64,000 bases of DNA. Origin: Heterocephalus glaber. Its lineage: Eukaryota > Chordata > Mammalia > Rodentia > Bathyergidae. The translations under genes were made by a program, and so were the position numbers. Location of the stretch: contig NW_004624866.1 of assembly GCF_000247695.1 (NCBI RefSeq), forward strand, positions 4,421,771-4,485,770, given 5' to 3'. The notes beneath the pieces were generated by a model. That model was not told the DNA's origin. It searched no databases and saw nothing but the letters and a program-made list of their open reading frames with translations. Positions 54,640 through 64,000 of this stretch are shown piece after piece (the stretch's first letter is position 1; each line of letters starts with the position of its first letter).

Positions 54640-54775
54640 GAGGGCAGAAATAGGACCATGTGGCATATAAAAGAGTACCTTAAAACCTAGGTTATACGTC
54701 ATGGCTCTGCCATGACCCTGCTATTAGTTTGGACAACTCAGTGAAGAGCCCTAAACTTCACTTTCACATTCATTA
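54640..54775 (-). repeat. Possible MIR remnant next to the pseudogene
   Basis: 'tcatggctctgccatgaccc' and 'cactttcacattcattattt' weakly resemble MIR. Orientation and borders uncertain. Confidence 0.4.
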
Positions 54776-54787
54776 TTTTGAGAGCCT

Positions 54788-54805
54788 TAAATAAATGCTG
54801 GTTTT
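54788..54805 (+). repeat. Left target-site duplication of UBAP1 pseudogene
   Basis: The 18-base sequence taaataaatgctggtttt recurs exactly at 57519-57536. The site reads TT/AAAT, a good L1-endonuclease target. Confidence 0.97.
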
Positions 54806-55032
54806 GAAAGGGGTGGAGCGGTGAGGGAAGAGGAGGGAAGTAGGACTTCAACATGGCGCCTGCGGTATTGGCTGTGGCTACGGTGACTGCCTGGCCCGGG
54901 GTGGGCAGAGTAGGGAGTGGTGGCGTTTGCTTTCCCTAGGGGCATCGGGAGCTCAGCCAGGACCAAGCCTGGGAGGCCAGCCGTCGCCAGCACCTTTCAG
55001 CTTTTGGGACAGTAGCGGCATTCAGGTTCTAA

Positions 55033-55383
55033 ATGGCTTCTAAAAAGTTGGGTGCAGATTTTCATGGGACTTTCAGTGACCTTGATGATGTCCCATTTAA
55101 GATAGGAGACAAATTCAAAACACCAGCTAAAGTTGGTCTACCTATTGGCTTCTCCTTGCCTGATTGTTTGCAGGTTGTCAGAGAAGTACAGTATGACTTC
55201 TCCTTGGAAAAGAAAACCATTCAGTGGGCTGAAGATGTTAAGAAAATCCAAGAAGTCCAGCAGGAAGCAGAGCGCAAGGCTGAGGAAGCAGAAGCTAAAG
55301 TGAGTTCTAAGAGTGGCCCAGAGGGTGATAGGAAAATGAGCTTCTCCAAGACTCACAGTACAGCCACTATGCCACCCCTATAA
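55033..55383 (+). pseudogene. UBAP1 pseudogene, open 5' segment (116 codons)
   Basis: Starts [20 protein letters not shown] and includes [20 protein letters not shown] (UMA region) and the charged helix [19 protein letters not shown]. It ends at MPPL because of the frameshift. Only scattered substitutions separate it from the human protein I recall, suggesting a fairly recent insertion. Confidence 0.9.
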
Positions 55384-55612
55384 CCCCGTCCTTGCCAGCT
55401 TACAGCACAACATCCTCCCTCCGACTCAGGTCAGCAGCAGTGCCATGAAACAGAAAGTTCTCAGCCCACCCCACACAAAGGCCGATTTCAATCCCGCTGA
55501 CTTTGAATGTGAAGAAGACCCATTTGATAATCTGGAGTTGAAAACTACTGATGAGAAGGAGGAGCTGAGAAACATTCTGGTGGGAACTACTGGACCCATT
55601 ATGGCTCAGTGA

Positions 55613-56536
55613 TTGGACAGTAACTTGCCCAGAGGCAGCTCTGGGTCTGTGTTACAGGATGAGGAGGTCTTGGTGTCCTTGGAACGGGCAACCCTGGATT
55701 TCAGGCCTCTTCAGAAACCCAGTGGCTTTATAACTTTACCACAGTTAGGCAACTGTGAAAAGATGTCGCTGTCTTCCAAAGTGTCCCTTCCTCCTATCCC
55801 TACAGTAAGCAATATCAAATCTCTGTCCTTTCCCAAACTTGACTCTGATGACAGCAGTCAGAAGACAGTCAAGCTGGTGAGCACTTTCCATAGCACATCC
55901 TGCCTCCGCAGTGGCACGTTTCGAAATTCCCTAAAGCCTTCTACCCAAAGCAGTGCCAGTGAGATCAATGCGGACCATACTCTTGGGCTTTCAGCTTTGA
56001 ACCTGGATAGTGGCACAGAGGTGCCATCTCTGACAACATCCCACATGCCTTCCCTGTCTGTTTTGTCTCTGTGCACAGAAGACTCACCACCTTCAAATGC
56101 AGGTCCCACAGTCACCCCTCCAAATTTCTCAGTGTCACAAGTGCCCAACACACCAAGCTGTCCCCAGGCCTATCCTGAACTGCAAACACTGTCTCCCAGT
56201 GAGTGGCAGTGTGTAGAGACAGTGGTCAACATGGGCTGTTCATACGAGTGTGTCCTGAGAGCCACGAAGAAGAAAGGAGAGAATATTGAGCAGATTCTTG
56301 ACTATCTTCTTGCACATAGGCAGCTTTGTGAGAAGGGCTTTGACCCCCTTTTAGTGGAAGAGGCTCTGGAAATGCACCAATATTCAGAAGAAAAGATGAT
56401 GGAGTTTCTTCAGTTAATGAGCAAATTTAAGGAAATGGGCTTTGAACTGAAGGGCATTAAGGAAGCTTTGCTATTACACAACAATGACCAGGACAATGCT
56501 TTGGAAGACCTCATGGCTCGGGCTGGAGCCAGCTGA
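55613..56536 (+). pseudogene. UBAP1 pseudogene, open 3' segment (about 307 codons)
   Basis: Reads [20 protein letters not shown] after the TGA, then a Ser/Pro-rich middle, then the UBA repeats, ending [10 protein letters not shown] as in UBAP1. Translation would need a start inside the segment, for example the ATG encoded in KMSLSSKV. No evidence of expression can be drawn from sequence alone. Confidence 0.85.
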
Positions 56537-57491
56537 GATCAGACCTTGCCTAGGCCCTTCCACGGAACCACCAACCCACAGGAGGCCCTGCAGAGCCCAC
56601 CCGTGGGGAAGCAGAAGGGGCATACTTCCCAATTTTCTTTGGGGGTTAGAAGGTGGTGTGGAGACTGTGCTTGCCAGTCTCTATGAGCCCAGGTCTTGAG
56701 CTGGAGAGGAACTAGGGAAGATCTGGGGATGTTAATGCCCCAGACCCATCCTGGCTCCTTCCATATTAAATTTATTTGTATTTTAAGAAGTGTCCTTCCC
56801 ACCTTGGCCCTCCAGATAGACTACCTGGGTCTTTCTGGGGTCTCTGCAACCTCAGCCAGAACCTAGCTTGGCTGCCAAGAAGAGTGGGGAGAAAAGGGGA
56901 GGGCCAGACTCAATGCTGCTTTGAGGCTAGAAGCTTCCCCTTCTCTCTGCACTTAACTTTAATCCAAGTGGAAGTGAAAGGTTCTTCCAGAGTTTTGTTC
57001 ATCTCACCTTTTAACAAAGTCTTAGTGTTACACTGGTTCTGCAATGTCTGAGAGGTACAGAGAAGGCACTTTTCCCATGGGCCTGAGTTTGCCTCTTCTG
57101 CCAGGCAGTCACACCATGCTTTTTTGTCCAGACTGTTTCTTTCAGTGTAGTTTGAGCCACAATCCTCTGCTGCTCAGGGCTTCAGAGCTCCTGCTTTAGG
57201 AAACCACTGCCAGTTTGAGTAATCAATGGTCCCTTCCCAGCACAACTGAATGGGTGAGAAAGCAGGCCATGACTTAAGTCACTGAGCACTAATACGCCCA
57301 CGGTTCTCTGTGAACAGTCTCCTCCAGCCCTGCTTTAGGATGACAAAAGTAACACACCTAGGCATAGAAACCAGTCTCTTTGGTTTGTTTTGTATTATGT
57401 TGTATATCATTAAAGATCTAAATACAAAGGATATACAGTCCTCATGAATCTAAAATAATTTGCTAACTATTTTGATTCTTCAGAGAGAACT

Positions 57492-57497
57492 AATAAA
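57492..57497 (+). promoter_or_regulatory. Retained UBAP1 poly(A) signal in pseudogene
   Basis: AATAAA followed about 13 bases later by the copied poly-A start (57510), as expected for an mRNA-derived insertion. Confidence 0.85.
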
Positions 57498-57518
57498 AAT
57501 CTAAAGGGTAAAAAAAAA

Positions 57519-57536
57519 TAAATAAATGCTGGTTTT
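57519..57536 (+). repeat. Right target-site duplication of UBAP1 pseudogene
   Basis: Exact repeat of 54788-54805, immediately after the A-tail. Confidence 0.97.
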
Positions 57537-59463
57537 CTAGTGATGCTTTAAAAAGCCATAAGGATTACTGAGGGACTAAAGATATAGATGTGTTAAGGGT
57601 TCCAGAGCTTTGGTGGTTTCCAGAAATTGAGGGCTTGGCAGGGAAAGGGAAAGTATCAATAGCAAGGTTTTGGGGACATCTCTCCTCAGTAAGACCCAAA
57701 TCCATCTTATTGTACTGAGTTGCCTATTAAGATTTCTTAGGCAGGGGGAGGGCAGGTTTCACTGCTAATAAAAGTTAAAAAATAAATAAAACTCAGTACC
57801 TTGAAGCTCTAAAATTCTAATCTAGCATGCCCACATAACATAATATTCCCAAACTAACCATCATGGAAACTCCACACCAAAAAACTCAGAGATGCACTTG
57901 GCTATACAGGCTCTGAGTGCCAGACAAAAGGGTCAAAGCACAATTATCTCCCCCAGCTGGTTCCCTCTTGCTTGGGAAGCTGATAAAGCCTGCCCTGCAG
58001 GATAGAGCAGGCCACTCCCACAACAACCAAGATACACTTTCACTGAAATGAGTACAAGCAAAAGCAAAGCTCCTGCCAAAAAACAACTTCACAGTGTTCT
58101 CTAACATCTGTGAAAGGCATTTCTGAACAGTGTCCCAAATTATATGAATAAATCCAGGGCCCTGGATGTAAAGGAACCTGTGGGTTAAGGTGTCTCTAAG
58201 GGTGGGCAGAGGTTAGCAGATGATTTCCCTAAAGACTTAAGAGTATGGAGAAGACAGTTTTACAAAAGATTTGTAATAAAGAACGTTATCTTGCCAGCCA
58301 GATGTTGAAATGAGCCAAGTCCCAGCCTTCAGCCACCTCTCTGTCCCCGTTCAAGGTCAGTGACCATCTCTGGCTTCCCTAGCAATAGTTCCCAAGGCAC
58401 TGCGCACCTGTAGCCAGATTGAGGCCTGACTCTTAGGAGGTGGCTCTAAATGCTCCTGGGTTGGTTCTACAAAAATTAAAGGCCCCTTGCTTAAATGTTT
58501 CCTCCCTGCCCCACTGCCCAGTGCTTCCCTCAATGCTTTCTTTTTCTCTCCTCACAATAGGGCCCTGTGATCCGAGGGGCTCTCTGCAGGAAGGCACCAT
58601 TTTAGAGGCACACTCCATCATGAATGATTACACCACCCTTCTCCAGGCCTGCCTGAAAACAAAAGTTCCTTTTCCTTCCAAGATCTCATGAAGTAAACAG
58701 TATACTTAGTCCTAGGTGAAAACCATCTTTCTGATGGTCACTGACACCATATAGGCCCAACAAAACCACTTTTCTGGGGTGTGCTATGGTTTTTGGGATC
58801 TTTTATTTCATACACAGACCCCAAATGCTACCTTGACGGAAGCAGCCCCCTGACCCGCTTCTGGCTCTCAAGTCCCCTTAGGATTTAAGGCAAAAATTTT
58901 CATCTAACTGAAATGCTCTAAAGCTAAACAACTTTATTTCACTCCAATGAAATAAAACCAAATGAACATTAAGCAACCGAATTATTCTGCAATCTAGTCA
59001 ACTCTTTCTTCATAAATTAATAAAACATTTCTATCCATCTCGGCCTGGGATACAACTCATTATGAGCCCGAGGTTTCATCTGCATAACCCTAAACACTCC
59101 TGCGAAAACTTCAGTCACTTTTCCAGATGTTTCCAAATATCCAGATGTTTGGCAGCAGGCACACAAAGGATCCAAATGACTACCTTACTTTCCATGCATG
59201 AATTTGGCTATACTGAATAAAAAATCCTGATGCAGAAGCACAAGGCTAGTAAACACCCCCCAAAGGCCCACTAACTGACATACACCACTCCTCTAGCAGA
59301 AGAGGACCTTCATTAAGTGCTAGAACGTAAGGGTCCACAATACAGTATTTCATAAGTGACTTCTCTTGGAAATATTCCTAATGCCTGACTTGAATCTCTC
59401 TGACTTCAATGAAAAACTTATACCTCCTGGTAGTTAGGGAGGACATAAACAGATCCTTTCAAG

Positions 59464-59700
59464 GCTACCTATGATGGCTAATTTTATGCCAGCTTCATTC
59501 AGCTAAAAAGATTCCCATATAGCTACTAAAATATTATTTATTGGCTTATCGATGAGAGTGTTTCCAGGAAAAGACCTGGATTTGAATCCTTAGACTGAGT
59601 AAAGATTACTCTCACCAATCTGCGTGGTTATCTCTGATGCACTTAGAGCACAAACACCACAAATAGAGAATTTTGAGGAGGATGAGTTCCCTTTTGGGGG
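59464..59700 (+). mobile_element. Possible degraded ERVL-type LTR or related remnant
   Basis: 'gatggctaattttatgccag', 'gagagtgtttccaggaaaag' and 'cttagactgagtaaagatta' follow an old interspersed-repeat pattern I associate with ERVL-type LTRs. The family is uncertain. Confidence 0.4.
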
Positions 59701-60721
59701 GCTGGCATCTGCACAGCAAAACTCAATTCAAAAGGAACAGTGGGTGAATAAAACCACTGGCAGTGGTGGCAGCAGTACCAAATTATAGCAGTAATCACTG
59801 TATTCATCACAGATATGCAGTCTCAGTTCTTAAAAACAGCCAGTTTCACTTAAGAATATCCTTGATGAAACAGTAAAAAGTATTAATTTTTACTTAACTC
59901 TTGAATACAATTTTTGTATAGGTACACAATATTTTGTACGATGAAATGGGAAGTCTGCATCAAGTACTTTTGCTGCATATTGATGTACAGTTAATTGAAA
60001 AAAAGCACTTCTGTGATTATTCCCAATTGCAAAATGAGCCACTCATTCTCTTGTTCTTACTTGAAAGAATAACTGGCAAGCTATAATTGTTTAGACTTAG
60101 ATACCTGGCAGATGTTTTTTTGAAAAATGAAGTAAAACTTTTTAAAAACAGTAGCATTTTTGCCAATGATAAAAACTGAGTTCTCAAAGAAAAAAAAAAG
60201 TGAAAATTTTGGAAAAGTTGTACTTACCACCCTGAGCCTGACATCTTCCTAATATCTAAAGATTTCTTTGGGACCAGTGGTGAAATAATGAATATGATTT
60301 TTTAAATTACTGCATTATGAAACTGTCAATATTTACAAGATCTGAGTAATTCAATGAATAGTTATTTTCCAAATAACCACTGAACTATTGAACACTGAAC
60401 ATTTCAAATAACCAAAATTATAAATTAAGGTGAAGACAGGCAAGTAGATTCTAACACAGAGTATTAGAAGTCATTAATATAGTTTCAGAGGTCACTTTGC
60501 AGACTATAAAAATTATTTTTTATCCAATGTCTTTAAATTATCAAAGAATTTCCACTGTTACCTGAAATGCTGTTAAAATACTTTCTATTCCATCTACTTA
60601 GCTGTATGGGGTTGATTTTCTTCATCTATTTCAACCAAAACAACAACATAAATAACTTACACAGAAGCAGACATAAGAATGCAGCTATCATTTATTAAGC
60701 TAGACTTTAATACAAAAATAT

Positions 60722-61140
60722 GCCACTGCAAGGGACTGAACTGTGTTTCCACAAAATTTGTATGTTAAAGCTCCAACCTTTACTATGACTGTATTTACAG
60801 ATAAGGATTAGATTGGATTGCATTGCATTGCATTGTATTGTATTGCATCTAAGGATAAATGAGGTCAAGGGTGGAGTTCTAATCCGACAGGCTTGGTGGC
60901 CTTACACAGAGAGGAGAGGAAAACCTTTTTCTCCATGCATACACACCAAGACCATGTGGGGACACAGTGAGAATGTGGCTTTCTACAATCCAGAAAGACA
61001 GTCCTCACCAGAACTCAACTTTGCTGGTACACTGGTCTTGAACTTCCAGTCTTTAGAACTTTAAGAAAATAAATTATTGTTCTTTAAGCTGCCCAAACTA
61101 TGGTATTTTGTAATGGTAACATGAGATGATTAAAATAGCT
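60722..61140 (+). mobile_element. Solitary MaLR-type LTR (MLT1-like)
   Basis: 'aagggactgaactgtgtttc', 'cttgaacttccagtctttag' and 'gaaaataaattattgttctt' followed by 'ggtattttgtaatggtaaca' match the MLT1 3' organisation. It contains a pentanucleotide repeat at 60813-60847. No internal genes. Confidence 0.75.
60813..60847 (+). repeat. (ATTGY)n pentanucleotide microsatellite
   Basis: About seven tandem ATTGC/ATTGT/ATTGG units inside the LTR, apparently expanded from LTR sequence. Confidence 0.85.
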
Positions 61141-61720
61141 ATTATTTTCATGGACAGGATGGGAGGGGTACTTCTTTCTAATTATAAAAGAAAGTTGCAT
61201 TAACATGTCATGAGCTTAAGTCATTTTTAAATGGAATAAATAAACACCAAACTTTCAATTTCTAATACGGTAAACAGCATTATATAACCTGCAGAGAAAA
61301 AAGCTCTTTGGGGGTCTCAGTACTATTTTAAATGTATGAAAAGTGGTCCAGAGGCCCAAAGTTTGAGAACTACTGAATTAGAGAATGACCTCTTTATTTT
61401 TACAAAGATAATGAATTCTTAAAACCAAAAACTTGAAGAAGAAAACAATGGATATTTAATAGTAAAACTGCCTGCAAAACTGTTTGAGAAACAACAGTAC
61501 CATATAAAGTCCTCATGAATCTGTCATTTCTACATCAAGATAATGCCACATCACTCAGTGTTGGTAAGAGTTTCCTTAGAAAGAAAGGAGCCCTTTACCA
61601 CTTCACAAGGTAGGAAAAAAAAATTTCCTTCAGCTCTTATGTGTAACAAGACCAAGTATGTCACCCAGCATTTACCAGGATAGACAGCATTTCTCTAGTT
61701 TCATCGGGAAGATGCCACCC

Positions 61721-61752
61721 TTGTCACATGTACGCACGCACACATGTGACAA
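61721..61752. repeat. Perfect 11-base hairpin-type inverted repeat
   Basis: Arms 'ttgtcacatgt' (61721-61731) and 'acatgtgacaa' (61742-61752) flank the 10-base spacer 'acgcacgcac'. No element was recognised around it. Confidence 0.8.
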
Positions 61753-61943
61753 ACTCGTCACAAGGCTAGACGCTCTTGCCCTGATCCGAGTGAATGTGAT
61801 TCTAAGCAAGATTAGGAGAGTGGTATAGAGACAGTTCTCCCCAACATGGAGCAGAGATAGAACGAGCATCACCCAGAGCTCAGAGAATCAGACGCAATGA
61901 ATCCACAAGCAGTGCTTTGGAAAGAAGCTGAGGGAGGGGAGAC

Positions 61944-62133
61944 ACAAGTTCGAGGCCATCCTGGACTACAGAGCAAGGCCCTGTCAAGAGAGCAAGAGTG
62001 AGGGAGGCAAAGCAAGCACGCGAGAGAGGGAGAGGGAGAGGGAGAGAGAGAGGGAGAGGGAGAGGGAGAGAGAGAGGGAGGGAGACAGGGAGGGAGAGAG
62101 GGAGAGGAGAATAAAAGGAGAGAAAAGAAAGAA
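61944..62133 (+). repeat. 5'-truncated B1 3' end with expanded GAGAGG repeat
   Basis: 'cacaagttcgaggccatcct' to 'aaggccctgtcaagagagca' is the B1 3' half. Its A/G tail has grown into about 100 bases of GAGAGGGA-type repeat and then AAAGAAAAG. Confidence 0.85.
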
Positions 62134-62924
62134 AAGTGAACATCTACAGTCAGTTTACCCCAGGACGCTGACACACTGTAATAACAATCGAGAACACCTA
62201 GATAAAGAACAAAGCGTTATCTATACACTGAACATGTACTTGACACCTACCACATAGGAAACACTATTCCTGGAAACTACCTCGACATGGAAAATGCAGT
62301 GTTGCTCTTGGTGGGGTACCAGAAAATGTGGGCTACCACATGTGTTGCTGGTACATTTATTGGTGGAGAAAGCGGCTTCATATTCCACAGCCAAAACTGA
62401 ACTGCCAAAACAAAACCGAGCCTACAGCTCATGTTACTGTGACCGGTGATTTCCAGTCTTCAGTGAGGCAGAGCTGAGGGGAAATTCTCTCAGAGAGCTC
62501 AACTTCATGATGAAGGGGACTGACAGGGACGGTTGGACCATAACCAGGAACTGCTAGGCCATTTTCTCCTACTGAGTATGTTTCAATTATGAATGAAAAC
62601 TAGTATGACTACATACCCTTGGCAGAATGATACATCGAATTAAAGAGTTGGGCAGGAACCATGAGCACCACTGTGGAGAAAGGAATAAAGGATGGGTGCT
62701 CAACAACAATGGATAGAACAGAGTTTGGAGTCCAACAGGGCAGCTGGGAAATGAAAAGCTTAAATGATGACTCAAAAGTTCAGTTTTTCAAAGCCCCACG
62801 AGCCAGGGATTCTTCCACAGACCTGTTCACTAGAAACAGGTACTAATTATATAACTTGAATATCCAGCTTACTTCCTAAGAAAGCAACAAAGTCCTTAGA
62901 CCATCTTATAGTTTTTGTTATTGT

Positions 62925-63102
62925 TTTTCTTGTACCCAGAGCCCTTGCACTGAACTGCACTCCCAGGCCTTTATGTCTTTTATTTTGAGACACGGTGTTG
63001 CTAAGTTACTGAGTTGCCTGAGCTGGGCTGGAACTTGCTAAGGTTCTGCCTCAGCCTCCCAGAGTGCTAGGATTATAGGTATGTTCCACCATGCTGAGAT
63101 AC
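62925..63102 (-). repeat. B1-like plus tRNA-like dimeric SINE, minus strand
   Basis: 'cttgtacccagagcccttgc' (reversed tRNA-like end), then 'ttgagacacggtgttgctaa' and 'gctaggattataggtatgtt' (reversed B1-like half). Confidence 0.8.
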
Positions 63103-63139
63103 ATGCTGGTTCTAAAAGGGAACTAGGGAATCACATGAC

Positions 63140-63515
63140 TGATACAGTACGCTGTAGCCCGGAGGCTGAATGTCTCCCACAGGCCCATGTGTTAAAGGAT
63201 GGATCCCAGGGAACACTATTGGGAGGTGCAGCAGGCCTCTAGAAGTGGGGCCCCATTCAATGGAGGCATGTCTTTGAAGGCAACTGTACCACCCCGGCCC
63301 CTTCCTGTCTGTCTTTGCCCCCTGGCTTGTAATGTAAGCAGTTTGCTCCACTATACACTTCTACTATAAAGTGCTGCCCTTACAGATTCCCAAAGCAAAG
63401 AGGTCATCTGATCTGGGACTACAACTTCCAGTTCCATGAACAAAAATAAATCTTTTCTCTCTACATGGTGACTACCTCAGGTGTTTAATTGCAGTAACGG
63501 TCACTGACTAACACA
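63140..63515 (+). mobile_element. Solitary MaLR-type LTR
   Basis: 'gtagcccggaggctgaatgt', 'ttgggaggtgcagcaggcct', 'gaacaaaaataaatcttttc' and the end 'taacggtcactgactaacac' fit the MST/MLT1-like plan. It has no retroviral genes. Confidence 0.7.
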
Positions 63516-64000
63516 GTCTAAAATTACAGTGATCTATTGTAAGCTTATTACTATCCTGTCAACTGGCCTTGGCCATATTGTTTTATTGTTGTTTGTAAAT
63601 GAAGGCACCTATCATTTTATTATCTAAGAACTTAGTTTTTATAACTGTTATCAAAGAACCACTTCACCGTTTTCAGATGAAGCTGTTTAATGCGCACACA
63701 TATGCCACACATGGGCAGATATAGAGAAAATTATCTAGAATCATAAAATTGTGGAATTAGAAGGGAGTTAGTGATCCCAGGCTCCTAGGGCAGTGAAGCT
63801 CAGCCAGTCCCAGCACCCGGAAGGAAGCTCCCCCACTGCCATCCCAAGCCCCTAGGGCAGAGAAGGTGAGCCGCATGGGTGCCAGAAGCACCCCCTCCCG
63901 TGGAAATGAGAAGACACATAAACAAGTCTCAAAAACAGACTTCCAGATCACGTACAGCAACCTCAAAGGGAAATGAGATGGAACAATCTGATACTCAACC
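63516..64000 (-). other. FMNL2 intron, nothing recognised at right edge
   Basis: Unique sequence with a weak MIR-like feel near 63730-63810 ('aaattgtggaattagaaggg'). No exon is visible. Confidence 0.5.

Larger units (their letters stand above)
54806..57518 (+). pseudogene. UBAP1: UBAP1 processed pseudogene (nearly full-length retrocopy)
   Basis: This is an intronless copy of ubiquitin-associated protein 1 mRNA. UBAP1 is an ESCRT-I subunit with an N-terminal UMA motif and C-terminal UBA repeats that bind ubiquitin on endosomal cargo. The copy has a 5'UTR-like part (54806-55032), the start codon at 55033 and the final stop at 56534-56536. The 3'UTR ends with AATAAA at 57492-57497 and a short poly-A from about 57510. 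Breaks: a net two-base loss near 55378-55381 gives a TAA at 55381-55383 after 116 codons, and an in-frame TGA at 55610-55612 follows ATTATGGCTCAG. Downstream, 307 codons are open, covering the UBA region ([20 protein letters not shown]). The coding span is 1504 bases against 1509 expected for 502 codons plus stop. It lies in an FMNL2 intron, antisense to that gene. Confidence 0.96.
50032..64000 (-). other. FMNL2 large intron (continues past right edge)
   Basis: About 14 kb of intron. It contains the UBAP1 processed pseudogene, scattered SINEs, two or three MaLR-type LTRs and simple repeats. 53-54.7 kb and 57.6-59.4 kb show no recognisable repeats or exons. I looked for the expected upstream exon (ending in a FKE-type peptide) and did not find it. 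Confidence 0.75.

Noticed and set aside
54787..54993. Minus-strand ORF over the start of the pseudogene
   Set aside because: It is antisense to the UBAP1 5'UTR-like leader, with no splice or homology support.
61869..62174. Ser/Pro/Leu repeat ORFs on the minus strand
   Set aside because: They are translations of the GAGAGG microsatellite and the B1 tail.

Overview
The window is ordinary mammalian nuclear DNA: spliced genes with GT-AG introns, interspersed repeats and no bacterial features. It is almost certainly from a rodent outside the mouse/rat group. The evidence is the mix of 7SL-derived B1-like monomers, B1 plus tRNA-like dimers and a young tRNA-derived ID family whose copies still have clean target-site duplications. 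Older MIR, L1, MaLR-type LTR and MER2/Tigger fragments are also present. I cannot name the species.

Two genes meet tail to tail, as I recall for human 2q23. On the left, on the + strand, are the last eight coding exons of PRPF40A (1-6467), a U1 snRNP-associated splicing factor, followed by its 3'UTR. A SINE-rich intergenic stretch of about 5-6 kb follows. From about 13.2 kb to the right edge, on the - strand, lies the 3' half of FMNL2, a formin that nucleates and elongates actin. Sixteen internal exons (50031 down to 20838) encode the end of the FH3 region, the coiled coil, the FH1 polyproline tract, the FH2 domain and the DAD. Every exon length and splice phase checks out; with the distal last exon they give about 797 codons.

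The most informative part is the 3' end of FMNL2. Three alternative last exons lie in series (18921-19012, 17193-17380, 15197-15306). All have phase-compatible acceptors and all attach a different tail right after the DAD. The middle one appears to have lost its usual stop codon (TGG where I expect TGA) and reads on for 31 residues. One FH2 intron uses a GC donor instead of GT.

The 14-kb intron at the right edge holds a nearly full-length processed pseudogene of UBAP1 (54806-57518, + strand, antisense to FMNL2). It has an 18-bp target-site duplication, a retained poly(A) signal and tail, one frameshift and one extra stop.

Everything else is intron or intergenic sequence with transposon remnants, listed individually where recognised. 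I saw no tRNA, rRNA or snRNA gene, no CRISPR array and no undescribed multigene system.
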